Part shown: positions 8,628-17,428 of the stretch, one piece after another | Position numbering within the stretch: position 1 is the first letter of the stretch | Layout: each line of letters opens with the position of its first letter | From: Bacteroidia bacterium Ga0077558 | GTDB taxonomy: Bacteria; Bacteroidota; Bacteroidia; Chitinophagales; Chitinophagaceae | Direction: 5' to 3' | DNA: 45,267 bases | NCBI GenBank assembly: GCA_001464625.1 | Contig: LNFJ01000141.1 | Coordinates: 1-45,267, forward strand | Notes under the pieces: model-generated | What the model saw: only the letters and a program-made list of their open reading frames with translations | The model's database searches: none | Told to the model about the DNA's origin: nothing | Made by a program: the position numbers and the translations under genes

Positions 8628-9566
8628 ATGTCGAAAATAAAAAGTTATCTCTCTCTTATAAAATTTTCTCATACCATTTTTGCAATGCCCTTTGCGTTGA
8701 TTGGATTTTTTCTTGGGTTAATCACAGGGGTAAAAATTGAATATGGTGTTGGGCAATGGAATTTAAATAAAAATGTTGGTTTTGCTGATGAAGATCCACA
8801 AGAAGATGCATGGATGCAATTGGCGATTCACTTCATCCTCGTCATTCTTTGTATGATCTTTGCCCGCAGTGCCGCCATGGCATTTAACCGTTATCTTGAT
8901 AGAAAATTTGATGCAAAAAACCCCAGAACAGCAATCAGAGAAATTCCAGCGGGAATTATTTCAGAAAAAAATGCGTTGACATTTACGATTATCAGCAGTT
9001 TATTATTTGTTGTTTGTACTTTTTTTATTAACCGGGTATGTTTTTATTTATCGCCTGTTGCATTAGCGGTAGTGTTAGGTTATAGCTATACAAAAAGATT
9101 TACACCACTTTGTCATTTAATATTAGGCTTGGGTTTATCATTGGCACCTATTGGAGCTTATCTGGCTGTAACCGGTAAGTTTGATTTATTGCCAATCCTA
9201 TTTTCACTAGCGGTAATATTTTGGGTAAGTGGGTTTGATATAATTTATGCCTTGCAGGATGAAGAGTTTGATAAATCGCAGCAGTTATATTCTATTCCCG
9301 CATGGTTAGGAAAAGCAAGAGCACTACGGGTATCACAATTTTTACATGTATTAAGTGCAGCCGCAGTTGTGTATGCAGGTGTGTATGGTCAGTTTGACTG
9401 GTTGTACTGGATTGGCGTGGCAGTATTTGTCGGAATGTTAGTTTACCAGCATTCTATTGTAAAACCTACTGATCTGCGAAAAGTTAATCTTGCATTTATG
9501 ACCGCCAATGGAATTGCATCAGTTGTTTTCGCCATCTTTGTTATAGCTGATTTATTTATAAACTAA
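8628..9566 (+). CDS. UbiA-family prenyltransferase, MqnP-like
   Basis: This 312-residue protein has about eight or nine membrane helices and belongs to the UbiA superfamily, which attaches polyprenyl chains to aromatic acids. The two Asp-rich motifs are NRYLDRKFDAKNPRT (first, with Asn in place of the leading Asp) and DIIYALQDEEFDKSQ (second). FSHTIFAMPFALIGFFLG at the N-terminus, REIPAG, and YSIPAWLGKARAL resemble the MqnP subgroup used in futalosine-dependent menaquinone synthesis more than proteobacterial UbiA. Bacteroidota respire with menaquinone, so a menaquinone role is the better inference. No other menaquinone gene is in the window. Confidence 0.82.
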   Translation: MSKIKSYLSLIKFSHTIFAMPFALIGFFLGLITGVKIEYGVGQWNLNKNVGFADEDPQEDAWMQLAIHFILVILCMIFARSAAMAFNRYLDRKFDAKNPRTAIREIPAGIISEKNALTFTIISSLLFVVCTFFINRVCFYLSPVALAVVLGYSYTKRFTPLCHLILGLGLSLAPIGAYLAVTGKFDLLPILFSLAVIFWVSGFDIIYALQDEEFDKSQQLYSIPAWLGKARALRVSQFLHVLSAAAVVYAGVYGQFDWLYWIGVAVFVGMLVYQHSIVKPTDLRKVNLAFMTANGIASVVFAIFVIADLFIN

Positions 9567-9569
9567 ATG

Positions 9570-9640
9570 GAACGCAGATTATCATGATGGTTATGATAAA
9601 ATACCTGCGAAAATCTTAATCATCTTAAAAATCTGCGTTC
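9570..9640. repeat. Intergenic element with 10-bp terminal inverted repeats
   Basis: GAACGCAGAT (9570-9579) and ATCTGCGTTC (9631-9640) are perfect inverted repeats enclosing 51 A+T-rich bases. The element fills the gap between the prenyltransferase gene and ruvX. Similar AACGCAGAT-bounded intergenic elements are, as I recall, scattered through many bacterial genomes. Confidence 0.6.
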
Positions 9641-9647
9641 TGATTTT

Positions 9648-10061
9648 ATGGCAAGAATCCTCTGTATCGACTACGGCCTCAAACGCACCGGCATTGCCGT
9701 TACGGACCCATTGCAAATTATTGCTACGGGGTTAACAACGTTACATTCAAAAGAACTCCTTCCTTTTCTAAAAGATTATTTTACAAAAGAGCCCGTTGAA
9801 AGAATAATAATTGGTTGGCCCACCAATTGGGATGATTCCGCCACTCATGCCACACCGTTGGTAGAAAAAGCAATTAAAGAGCTGCAAAAGAATTTCCCCC
9901 AAATGCCGATCACAAAAGTAGATGAACGCTACACTTCCAAAATGGCCAAAGATGCCATGTTGGAAATGGGACTCAAGAAGATGCAACGCCGCAATAAGGC
10001 CCTGGTAGATGAAATAGCTGCTACTATTATGCTGCAGGAGTACCTGCGGGTGAACGGATAG
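9648..10061 (+). CDS. ruvX: Putative pre-16S rRNA nuclease / Holliday junction resolvase homolog YqgF
   Basis: This 137-residue protein has the RNase H-like YqgF fold. Visible features are ILCIDYGLKRTGIAVTDP at the N-terminus (first catalytic Asp), IIIGWPTNWDDSATHATPLVEKA in the middle, KVDERYTSKMAKDAM (Glu-Arg-Tyr-Thr-Ser motif) and ALVDEIAATIMLQEYL with the last Asp. In E. coli the protein takes part in 16S rRNA 5'-end maturation; a resolvase role was proposed earlier. Length is normal. The gene is followed by def after 28 bases. Confidence 0.93.
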   Translation: MARILCIDYGLKRTGIAVTDPLQIIATGLTTLHSKELLPFLKDYFTKEPVERIIIGWPTNWDDSATHATPLVEKAIKELQKNFPQMPITKVDERYTSKMAKDAMLEMGLKKMQRRNKALVDEIAATIMLQEYLRVNG

Positions 10062-10064
10062 TCG

Positions 10065-10072
10065 TAAATTTG
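10065..10072 (+). promoter_or_regulatory. Possible -7 element of def
   Basis: TAAATTTG fits TAnnTTTG and lies 17 bases before the def ATG, just after the ruvX stop. The upstream -33 element is not clear, so def may also be co-transcribed with ruvX. Confidence 0.35.
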
Positions 10073-10089
10073 CCCTCAAATTTGTAAGA

Positions 10090-10668
10090 ATGATTTTACC
10101 CATAGTGGCATACGGCACACCGGTATTACGAAAAGTAGCAACAGACATACAACCAGATTATCCGCAATTAGCAAAGTTTATTGATGATATGTGGGAGACC
10201 ATGTATGCCAGTAGCGGTGTAGGTTTGGCTGCACCCCAGGTTAATAAAGATATTCGTCTCTTTGTAGTGGATACAGTACAGATGTTTGCTAATATGAATG
10301 AAGATGAAAGAAAAGAGTATCCCGGTGATGAAGGAATAAAAGCAGTTTTCATCAATGCTCACATTGCAGAATTGGAAGGGGAGGAGTGGCCGTATAACGA
10401 AGGATGCCTTAGTATACCCAAAATACGGGAAGATATTTATAGAATGGAAACTGTTACACTGGAATATGTGAATGAGCTATTCGAGCCTCAAATAAAAACT
10501 TTTACCGGGCTATCAGCCAGAGTAATATTGCATGAATATGATCACATCGAGGGTAAACTTTTTATTGACCATCTTTCTCCCTTGAAAAGAAAACTGATGA
10601 AAGGAAAGCTGAATGATATTTCCAAAGGGAAAGTGAATGTAGATTACAAAATGTCATTTCCCGGATAG
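10090..10668 (+). CDS. def: Peptide deformylase
   Basis: This enzyme removes the formyl group from nascent N-formyl-methionine. The 192-residue protein shows the three family motifs in order: GVGLAAPQV (about residues 39-47), EGCLSIP (about 105-111, the cysteine binds metal) and HEYDHIEGKLF (about 149, both metal-binding histidines and the catalytic Glu position as H-E-x-D-H). The insert between motifs 1 and 2 is typical of Bacteroidota forms. No methionyl-tRNA formyltransferase gene is adjacent. Confidence 0.96.
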   Translation: MILPIVAYGTPVLRKVATDIQPDYPQLAKFIDDMWETMYASSGVGLAAPQVNKDIRLFVVDTVQMFANMNEDERKEYPGDEGIKAVFINAHIAELEGEEWPYNEGCLSIPKIREDIYRMETVTLEYVNELFEPQIKTFTGLSARVILHEYDHIEGKLFIDHLSPLKRKLMKGKLNDISKGKVNVDYKMSFPG

Positions 10669-10695
10669 ATAGTTCTGCTGAATAATATTATCCGT

Positions 10696-11634
10696 ATGAA
10701 AAGAAAAGTGCTGTTTGGTTTATTATTATTTGCTTTAATAAAGCCAGTTGCTGCACAGCAGGAGGACTCTCTTGACAATGATCGACTCGCAAAAATGGTT
10801 GATCTCTCAGAAGTAATTATTCGTACAGACCTGAATGTCCCCCGCTTCATGAGCATTGTAAAGAATGACACTACTTTTTATAAAGCATTTCGTAATCTTC
10901 GTATGCTGGGCTATACTTCCTGGAATGATATTAGAATAAGAGATAAAAAAGGCAAAACGAAGGCCAGCTTATTAAGCAAAACAAAACAATCCCGGGCTAA
11001 TGGTTGCCGCAATATGGAAGTGCTGGAAGAAAAAGTAACCGGCGATTTTTATGAAGATGATGGTAGCCATAATTACAATACAGGCGAAATGTATGCAAAC
11101 CTTTTTTTTACTAAAGGAACTATTTGCGGGGAAAATAATATTGTAAAAGGGGTCGACTTTAACCCCCGTTCACTCAGCGGAATGGCAAAGCATAAGGAGC
11201 AGTTGAAAATGCTCTTCTTCAATCCCGGGAAAAAGATTCCAGGTATTCCTTTTATTGGTGATAAGATAAACATATTCGATCCGGATAATGCAGAGAAATA
11301 TGATTTCGCAATCGACTTTGGCGATTATGAAGGACAATCTTGTTACGTATTTTCTATTAAAGCCAGGAAAGATTTAGGTAGCCGCAGCGGTATTGTGATC
11401 GACAGTATGATTACATGGTTCAATATAAAAACCCTGGAGGTAATGGCCCGTAACTATGATATGAGTTACGATGCCGGTGTGTATGATTTTAATGTGCACA
11501 TGGAAGTACAGATGACAAAATTTGGAGAATACCTGGTGCCAAAACTTTTGCGCTACATTGGCAATTTTGATGTGATGTTCAAGAAAAGAGAGAGAGGATT
11601 GTTTACCGCAACACTATTTGATTTTAAGAATTAG
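10696..11634 (+). CDS. Exported protein of unknown function
   Basis: I do not recognise this 312-residue protein. It has a signal peptide (MKRKVLFGLLLFALIKPVAAQ) and no further membrane segment, so it is periplasmic or outer-membrane-associated. The mature part is rich in alternating hydrophobic and polar residues with aromatic turns, consistent with a beta-rich fold. Two cysteines are close to each other (near residues 98 and 146) and one is near residue 218. It follows def after 27 bases and is convergent with the pseudouridine synthase gene, which ends 2 bases after its stop codon. Codon use is like that of its neighbours. Confidence 0.7.
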   Translation: MKRKVLFGLLLFALIKPVAAQQEDSLDNDRLAKMVDLSEVIIRTDLNVPRFMSIVKNDTTFYKAFRNLRMLGYTSWNDIRIRDKKGKTKASLLSKTKQSRANGCRNMEVLEEKVTGDFYEDDGSHNYNTGEMYANLFFTKGTICGENNIVKGVDFNPRSLSGMAKHKEQLKMLFFNPGKKIPGIPFIGDKINIFDPDNAEKYDFAIDFGDYEGQSCYVFSIKARKDLGSRSGIVIDSMITWFNIKTLEVMARNYDMSYDAGVYDFNVHMEVQMTKFGEYLVPKLLRYIGNFDVMFKKRERGLFTATLFDFKN

Positions 11635-11636
11635 TT

Positions 11637-12692
11637 TTATTTCCCTATCGATTGCGAATATTTTCTCCACTTCTCAATTACCTGCTCCATATCTTCTGGT
11701 AATTCGGTTTCAAAAAACATTTCTTTATTAGTAGTAGGGTGAATGAATCCTAATGTTTTTGCATGCAAGGCTTGTCGCTTACAAATAGCAAAACAATTTT
11801 CTACAAACTGTTTGTATTTGGTAAAGACAGTTCCTTTTACAATTCTGTCACCGCCATACGTTTCATCATTAAATAATGGGTGACCCAGATGTTTCATATG
11901 TACTCGTATCTGGTGTGTACGTCCGGTTTCTAAAATACATTGCACCAGTGTTACATAACCAAATCTTTCAATTACTTTATAATGGGTGATAGCTTCTTTA
12001 CCATGATCACCTTCCGGATAAGCTTCAAATAATTTTCTAAATCGTAAGTTTCTTCCTACATGTGCAATGATAGTTCCGCTATCTTCCACTAAATCACCCC
12101 ATACCAGTGCAACGTATTGCCGTTTTACGGTATGGTCAAAGAATTGCTTGGCAAGTGTACGCATTGCCTTATCCGTTTTTGCCAGTACTAATAAGCCCGT
12201 TGTGTTTTTATCAATACGATGCACCAAACCAAATCGGGGCAAAGAATCTTCTGAAATATTCGGGTTTATTTGTTGCAAATAATACGAAACCCCATTTAAT
12301 AATGTACCGGTGTAATTGCCACTGCCCGGATGTACTACCATGCCTGCAGGTTTGTTTACAATCATGATGTCGGTATCTTCATAAACAATATTCAAGTCCA
12401 TTTTTTCTGGTACCACATCCGTTTCATCAGGATGCATATCCGAAAAAACAATAACTGCGTCAAGTGGTTTTATTTTGTAATTCGACTTGATCTCTTTTCC
12501 ATTTACCGTTACCATTCCCAAACTAATGGCCTGTTGTATTTTATTGCGGGTAGCCCCTTCGATCCTGTTTACGAGAAACTTGTCTATTCGTATGGATTCT
12601 TGTCCCTTATCAATAGTCATTGTAAACCTCTCAAAAAGTTCATCGTTACTATCCTGTACCTCCGGATTATTTACGGCTGATTCATCTTGCAT
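11637..12692 (-). CDS. RluA/RluD-family 23S rRNA pseudouridine synthase
   Basis: This 351-residue protein isomerises uridine to pseudouridine in RNA. An S4 RNA-binding domain (about residues 30-95, RIDKFLVNRIEGATRNKIQQAI) precedes the catalytic domain. The catalytic motif is GLVHRIDKNTTGLLVLAKT, with the active-site Asp. IVNKPAGMVVHPGSG and GRTHQIRVHMKHLGHPLFND are further family signatures. S4 plus this architecture matches RluD and RluC; RluD-like specificity (the helix 69 loop of 23S rRNA) is likely but not proven. It is divergent from lipB, with 48 bases between start codons. Confidence 0.92.
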   Translation of the reverse strand: MQDESAVNNPEVQDSNDELFERFTMTIDKGQESIRIDKFLVNRIEGATRNKIQQAISLGMVTVNGKEIKSNYKIKPLDAVIVFSDMHPDETDVVPEKMDLNIVYEDTDIMIVNKPAGMVVHPGSGNYTGTLLNGVSYYLQQINPNISEDSLPRFGLVHRIDKNTTGLLVLAKTDKAMRTLAKQFFDHTVKRQYVALVWGDLVEDSGTIIAHVGRNLRFRKLFEAYPEGDHGKEAITHYKVIERFGYVTLVQCILETGRTHQIRVHMKHLGHPLFNDETYGGDRIVKGTVFTKYKQFVENCFAICKRQALHAKTLGFIHPTTNKEMFFETELPEDMEQVIEKWRKYSQSIGK

Positions 12693-12724
12693 AACGGCAA
12701 AGGTAATGGAAGCTTGCTTTGCTG

Positions 12725-12732
12725 TAAATTTG
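12725..12732 (+). promoter_or_regulatory. Likely -7 element of lipB
   Basis: TAAATTTG matches TAnnTTTG and lies 8 bases before the lipB ATG at 12741. This supports that start over the upstream in-frame ATG at 12687, which would lie before the promoter. Confidence 0.45.
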
Positions 12733-12740
12733 TGTCTTAT

Positions 12741-13487
12741 ATGGAAAAACAGGACGTATTATTTCAGGATTTGGGGCTAATGGATTATCAGGCTGCATGG
12801 GATTTACAGGAGAAGCTGTTGCTCAAAAATGTGGAAGCGAAGCAAAGGTTATGGAAAGTATATACTAGAGATGTTAGCAATGGGCATAATCATAGTGTAT
12901 TAAGAATAATTCCCGAAACAGCTCATCACCTACTGTTTGTAGAGCATCCGCCTGTTTACACGTTGGGCAAAAGTGGAAATAAGGCAAATGTGCTATTGGG
13001 TGATGATGAGTTGAAAGAAAAAAACATCCAGTTTTTTAATACCAACAGGGGAGGTGATATTACTTTTCACGGAAACGACCAGATAGTAGGCTATCCTATT
13101 TTGGATCTGGAAAAATTTTTTACAGACATTGGTAAGTACTTGCGGAATCTGGAAGAGGTCATCATTCAAACTATGGCGGAGTATGGCATAATAGGCGAAC
13201 GGTCAATTGGTGAAACAGGGGTATGGATTGAACCGGGTGTAGCAGGAAAGGAAAGAAAAATTTGTGCAATCGGTGTTCGATGCAGCCGCTGGATCACCAT
13301 GCATGGCTTTGCTTTTAATGTCAATACCGACCTTTCTTATTTTAATTATATAATACCCTGCGGCATCAATAATAAGCAGGTTACTTCATTAGAAAAAGAA
13401 TTGGGCCGCAAATTAGATATGCAGGAAGTGAAAGAGAAAGTAAAAAATAATTTTGCGAAAATATTTGATGTTGAGCTAAAAGAATAA
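12741..13487 (+). CDS. lipB: Octanoyl-[acyl carrier protein]:protein octanoyltransferase LipB
   Basis: LipB moves octanoyl groups from acyl carrier protein to lipoyl domains, the first step of lipoate synthesis. The chosen ATG gives 248 residues beginning MEKQDVLFQDLG. An in-frame ATG 54 bases upstream would add an 18-residue tail unlike the family and overlap the rluD-like start. Motifs are EHPPVYTLGKSGN, RGGDITFHGNDQIVGYPILDL, the catalytic Lys in RKICAIGVRCSRW, HGFAFNVNTDLSYF and the catalytic Cys in IIPCGI. LipA is not nearby. Confidence 0.95.
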   Translation: MEKQDVLFQDLGLMDYQAAWDLQEKLLLKNVEAKQRLWKVYTRDVSNGHNHSVLRIIPETAHHLLFVEHPPVYTLGKSGNKANVLLGDDELKEKNIQFFNTNRGGDITFHGNDQIVGYPILDLEKFFTDIGKYLRNLEEVIIQTMAEYGIIGERSIGETGVWIEPGVAGKERKICAIGVRCSRWITMHGFAFNVNTDLSYFNYIIPCGINNKQVTSLEKELGRKLDMQEVKEKVKNNFAKIFDVELKE

Positions 13488-13551
13488 AGTAAAAAAAACT
13501 CTATTTATTAGTAGACAAGTTTTACAATTTGTAACGACTATTAAACTGAAG

Positions 13552-13573
13552 TACCCCTTTAGGGGACAGGGGC
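13552..13573. repeat. Palindromic repeat, family R2, over the stop of an exported-protein gene
   Basis: Read on the minus strand this is GCCCCTGTCCCCTAAAGGGG, nearly identical to the copy at 8575-8599. It encodes the last residues (APVP) and the stop of the minus-strand gene at 13559. Confidence 0.65.
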
Positions 13574-14338
13574 AAAATCTTTCTCCAAATAAAACTTATG
13601 TTTTTCTAATAACTTCCCATCTTCATATAGTTCAAACCGGAACCATCCGGCATGATAGAAATTCGTTTTATCAATTTTGAATTCTTTCTCTTTGATTTCT
13701 TTTAGTTCAAAGATGAATGTATCCGCATCATCAAAAAATTTGATGGAATATTTTTTGGGTTTTTCTTCATCCGGCAGACTAATGCGTACATACCCGTCCC
13801 GGTGTGTGTAAACATATAACGATGGTGTAAAAGCATTTGGCCTGGGTTTGTTGTTACCAACATTCGGAACTGCAACAGAATCTGTACCCGGAAATTTATC
13901 AATAGTAACTACAAAAGGCTTGGCAGGAGTCAATGAGTCACCTCCTTGCAGTATAACCTGGTTGGTTATCGGGTTAATGCTTTTAATGGTGTCTTTTACA
14001 GGCTTTTTAACTTCGCTAAACAAATACATCCCTTTGTCTAGCATAATGTAAATCCGGTAAAACATATGGTCGTTCGTTGCTTTGGTATCCATATACCCGT
14101 TTTGCGGAAGGGTGGGGTCAGCAACAGTCAATATTGTTTTAAATCCTTTTAAGCTGTCAAATGAACGTTGAATACTTATTTGCTTGATGTTTTGAAAAGT
14201 ATTGGTCCAGCCAACAATAATCCGGTTGCTACCTACATTCTTCAATGAAAATTTAGGAAGTGTGTCTTGTGCCCGCAACTGAAAAGTTACAGCAGAAAAT
14301 AATAGCAGTAAGGACAAAACCAGTTTTTTCATATGCAT
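13559..14338 (-). CDS. Exported protein of unknown function, fibronectin-like N-terminal part
   Basis: This 259-residue protein has a signal peptide ending near LRAQ. A second ATG two codons in (MKKLVLSLLL) is an equally good start. Residues 30-120 (KNVGSNRIIVGWTNTFQNIKQ to the MFYRIYIML strand) resemble a fibronectin type III-like beta sandwich, as often seen in surface proteins of Bacteroidota. The C-terminal part (SLYVYTHRDGYVRISLP and following) is beta-rich and unassigned. I do not recognise a known family. The C-terminus is encoded by a palindromic repeat. Confidence 0.65.
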   Translation of the reverse strand: MHMKKLVLSLLLLFSAVTFQLRAQDTLPKFSLKNVGSNRIIVGWTNTFQNIKQISIQRSFDSLKGFKTILTVADPTLPQNGYMDTKATNDHMFYRIYIMLDKGMYLFSEVKKPVKDTIKSINPITNQVILQGGDSLTPAKPFVVTIDKFPGTDSVAVPNVGNNKPRPNAFTPSLYVYTHRDGYVRISLPDEEKPKKYSIKFFDDADTFIFELKEIKEKEFKIDKTNFYHAGWFRFELYEDGKLLEKHKFYLEKDFAPVP

Positions 14339-14403
14339 AAAACGGAAAAAGGATTGGATTCTTTTATTTATTGCTTCAAAGATAGGATAGGGGAGCTAAA
14401 AAC

Positions 14404-15294
14404 TTAGAATATTAACATCCCCTTTTCGAGAGAACTGTTACCCGAAAGTCCACCACTGTGTATAAGCAAAATCCTGCATCCGGGTTGAAAAGAATTGTTT
14501 TTTACTAATTGATAAAACCCATAAAACAATTTTCCAGTATAAACAAAATCGCTGGGGATACCTGTTTGCTGATAAAACATATTCATAAAGTCAATTAATT
14601 CGGATTTGTACTTAGCATAACCACCAAAATGATAATCATGAATGAATTGAAAATTACGGTCTTCATTTTGTAAGAGTGATTGCACTTTTTCTTGCAATGC
14701 AGTATTATTTTTCAATACGCTGATACCGATAACTTCCTGCATAGATTGCGCAGCATTTATTAGTCCGGCAACCATGGTGCCAGTACCGCAGGCGCAACCT
14801 ATTTTATCATATGATTGTTTATGACAGTGGTCTAAAATAGTAGCAGCACCTTCGGCACCATTCACTCCGTAGCCGCCTTCATTAATAAAATAATCTTCCG
14901 CTGTATTAAGTTCTGCAGGTATTATCTTTTGGCTGTATTGCTCCCGGGTTATAAAAAAAAGTTGCATGCCCTCCGCTTGAGATTGAAGCAGTGTGGGAGA
15001 AAGATTCGCCGGATTTTCTCCCCGTATAATTCCAATAGAATTAAAGCCATTCATTTTGCAAGTCGCTGCCGTTGCAAGAATATGATTAGACCAGGCTCCT
15101 CCAAATGTTACAATCGTTTTTTTATTCTGCTGTTTAGCTTCTTCCAGGTAATAGCGAAGTTTGAACCATTTGTTGCCGGAAATAAGCGGATGAATTTTGT
15201 CGAGACGCAACACAGAAATTTCCACTCCTTTTTCAATAAATAAGGGTACGGTGAGAATATCAACAGAAATGTTATTAAAATTTATATCTGTCAT
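14404..15294 (-). CDS. PLP-dependent ACC deaminase / D-cysteine desulfhydrase-like enzyme
   Basis: This 296-residue protein has the fold type II (tryptophan synthase beta) pattern of the 1-aminocyclopropane-1-carboxylate deaminase/D-cysteine desulfhydrase group. The PLP-binding lysine lies in ISGNKWFKLRYYLEEA, followed by FGGAWSNHILATAATC (substrate-loop SNH motif). The glycine-rich phosphate loop is GCACGTGTMVAGLI. The segment IHSGGLSGN lies near the C-terminus. The family cannot be split into ACC deaminase and D-cysteine desulfhydrase by eye, and most such bacterial genes prove not to be ACC deaminases. It is a single gene, divergent from the nucleotidyltransferase. Confidence 0.85.
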   Translation of the reverse strand: MTDINFNNISVDILTVPLFIEKGVEISVLRLDKIHPLISGNKWFKLRYYLEEAKQQNKKTIVTFGGAWSNHILATAATCKMNGFNSIGIIRGENPANLSPTLLQSQAEGMQLFFITREQYSQKIIPAELNTAEDYFINEGGYGVNGAEGAATILDHCHKQSYDKIGCACGTGTMVAGLINAAQSMQEVIGISVLKNNTALQEKVQSLLQNEDRNFQFIHDYHFGGYAKYKSELIDFMNMFYQQTGIPSDFVYTGKLFYGFYQLVKNNSFQPGCRILLIHSGGLSGNSSLEKGMLIF

Positions 15295-15438
15295 TCAAAA
15301 TAAATAAGTGTCGTGGCGAATTTACTTTAATTTCGTTCGCAAGTTTAATTGAGAGAGTATGAAATGAGCTACCGGAAAAACAAACTTAGTAAAATGATTA
15401 TTTGCAGCGGATAGCAGGCAGCTAAAAACAAAAAACAC

Positions 15439-16293
15439 ATGAAACCAACATTGGTAATATTAGCAGCAGGAATGGCCTCACGATACGGAAGCATGAAGCA
15501 GGTAGAAGGGTTTGGCCCATCTGGCGAAACAATTATGGACTATTCCATCTTTGATGCCATCCGGGCAGGCTTTGGTAAAGTGGTATTTATTATCCGGGAA
15601 GAGTTTGCCGATAATTTCAAAAACATATTTGAGCCAAAGTTGAAAGGAAGAATGGAAACGGCTTATGCGTATCAAAATTTAAATTCTTTTTTAGGTGATC
15701 ATTCAGTACCCGAAGGAAGAACAAAACCATGGGGAACAGCTCATGCCGTTTTGTGTGCTAAAGATGTGGTGAAGGAACCTTTTGCTGTTATTAATGCAGA
15801 TGATTTCTATGGGCAAAATGCTTTTGAAAATGCAGCTGCTTTTTTAAATGTGGGCTGCAATGAAAAGAACTACGCCATTATTGGTTATGATTTACTAAGC
15901 ACACTTTCTGATTATGGAACAGTGAACAGGGGAGTTTGTGAATTGGATCATGACGGTAATCTTGTAATAGCCGACGATGGACTGAAACCTAAAGAACTTT
16001 CTATAAAAACAAGAGTATCGATGAACTTCTGGTGCTTTGATCCCTCTTTCTTTTCTTATACACAAAACTTGTTTGCCACTTTTTTAAAGGACCACGGAAC
16101 TGAATTAAAGTCAGAGTTCTTTATTCCAATTGTCGCGGATCAGTTTATAAAAGAAGGAGGAAAAATTGAAGTGATCCCAACAACTTCATTATGGTTTGGG
16201 GTTACGTATAAAGAAGATGCGCCTTTTGTCGCAAAAAGCCTGAACGAGTTAATTAGCAATGGGGAGTATCCTAAAAATCTTTGGGAGCAATAA
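15439..16293 (+). CDS. Sugar nucleotidyltransferase-like protein
   Basis: This 284-residue protein has the Rossmann-like NTP-transferase fold: LVILAAGMASRYGSMKQVEGFGPSGETIMDY at the N-terminus (the GxGxR-type loop in variant form), KPWGTAHAVLCAKD and VINADDFYG (the metal-binding Asp pair). It probably activates a sugar-1-phosphate, but the sugar and nucleotide are not evident. Close Bacteroidota relatives are, as I recall, around 300 residues, and the stretch between CELDHDG and VSMNFWCF looks short, so a small deletion like those in the ribosomal genes cannot be ruled out. It ends at a strong terminator. Confidence 0.8.
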   Translation: MKPTLVILAAGMASRYGSMKQVEGFGPSGETIMDYSIFDAIRAGFGKVVFIIREEFADNFKNIFEPKLKGRMETAYAYQNLNSFLGDHSVPEGRTKPWGTAHAVLCAKDVVKEPFAVINADDFYGQNAFENAAAFLNVGCNEKNYAIIGYDLLSTLSDYGTVNRGVCELDHDGNLVIADDGLKPKELSIKTRVSMNFWCFDPSFFSYTQNLFATFLKDHGTELKSEFFIPIVADQFIKEGGKIEVIPTTSLWFGVTYKEDAPFVAKSLNELISNGEYPKNLWEQ

Positions 16294-16314
16294 TTTTAAA
16301 AGGCATTTAAAATA

Positions 16315-16354
16315 AAAAAGACCCGTCAAGTATAAAACGAGACGGGTCTTTTTA
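16315..16354. terminator. Rho-independent terminator, bidirectional
   Basis: The stem GACCCGTC/GACGGGTC (16320-16327 with 16341-16348) is flanked by A-rich and T-rich runs, so it can serve the nucleotidyltransferase gene (+) and the protease gene (-). Confidence 0.85.
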
Positions 16355-16402
16355 TAAGTAACAATTTATCTTAATTCACTTTCACCATGAATACGTAGTC
16401 TT

Positions 16403-17428
16403 CTACTTTTTCAACCTGTTGTTGAAAATCAAGTCCGCTTTTTTCAAATCGTCCAGTACTTTGTAAATATGTTTGCCTTGAATGGCAAATGCAAAACCTT
16501 CAGTATTTTTTTGACGGCCATTAAGAATACCGATCACTTCTCCTTTCTTATTTAATATCGGGCTACCACTATTTCCTCTATTGGCAGCTATTTCTATCTG
16601 GCAGCTTAAAGTGTCGCCATTAAAACCAGTTTTTGCACTTAAATAACCTTGTCCGTAAACAATTTCATTTCTTGGATAACCTAGTGTAAAAATTGGCTCT
16701 GCTAATTTGCCGGAAGATTTGCTGATCGAATATGGTATAGAAGAATAAGGTTTAAAATTATCGTCTTCAATTTTCAGGATAGCAATATCTTTTTGCCTGT
16801 CAATAAAAACAACCTTCGCTACAAAATCTCCTTTGCTGTTTTGAACAGCTACATTATTTGCACCTTCCACAACGTGGGAATTTGTTACCAGGTATCCTTT
16901 TGCATCAATTATAAAACCAGTACCGCCTGTAGTATAAATAATAGGATTGCCGGCACTGTTAAGTCTGCTATTTACTTTGCTGATTTCGTTATCCTGTTCT
17001 TTAGTTTTCTTAGCAAGTACTTTGATTTGGGTTTTTAACAAATCCATATCTGAAGTAGGAGCCTTAGGCGCAAATGCGCCAACTAATCCACTTATTGCAA
17101 GGGTGGTAAAAAGAGCAATAGAAGCTGCAATAGCACCCACTCTTTTGTATCGGTTCCACAAGTAAACCACTTTTGCCTTTCCTTTAAGCCTGGCAGAGTC
17201 AATTTTACCTTGTTCAGTAAGATTAGTATGAGCTTCATTTAAAGAAGAACGGAAATTCTTCCATTCGCCAAAACGGTTCATCTGCTGCAGGAAAAGCGTA
17301 TGCTCCACTACTAATTGATCAATTTCAGTATTCGTCTTTCGGAGGTTTTCAAACAACATTCTTTCATCAGGGTTCATCTCACCCTTAATGTAGCGTTCAA
17401 CAGCCTCTAAAATCTTTATATCATTCAT
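16403..17428 (-). CDS. Membrane protein: anti-sigma-like head fused to trypsin-like serine protease
   Basis: The chosen ATG gives 341 residues. Residues 1-80 (MNDIKILEAVERYIKGEMNP...) are helical and cytosolic and resemble the N-terminal part of Bacteroidota anti-sigma factors. One membrane helix lies at about 97-118, followed by a short coiled coil (126-157). A DegP/HtrA-type protease domain follows, with a full triad: His185 in TNSHVV, Asp214 in DRQKDIAIL and Ser287 in NRGNSGSP. There is no PDZ domain. The start overlaps the end of the sigma gene by 8 bases, indicating translational coupling. The upstream in-frame ATG at 17455 is less likely. I infer a sigma-controlling periplasmic sensor protease. 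Confidence 0.82.
   Translation of the reverse strand: MNDIKILEAVERYIKGEMNPDERMLFENLRKTNTEIDQLVVEHTLFLQQMNRFGEWKNFRSSLNEAHTNLTEQGKIDSARLKGKAKVVYLWNRYKRVGAIAASIALFTTLAISGLVGAFAPKAPTSDMDLLKTQIKVLAKKTKEQDNEISKVNSRLNSAGNPIIYTTGGTGFIIDAKGYLVTNSHVVEGANNVAVQNSKGDFVAKVVFIDRQKDIAILKIEDDNFKPYSSIPYSISKSSGKLAEPIFTLGYPRNEIVYGQGYLSAKTGFNGDTLSCQIEIAANRGNSGSPILNKKGEVIGILNGRQKNTEGFAFAIQGKHIYKVLDDLKKADLIFNNRLKK

Noticed and set aside
12687-12740. Longer lipB start at 12687
   Set aside because: The extra 18 residues do not resemble LipB, the start overlaps the divergent pseudouridine synthase start, and it would lie before the likely promoter element.
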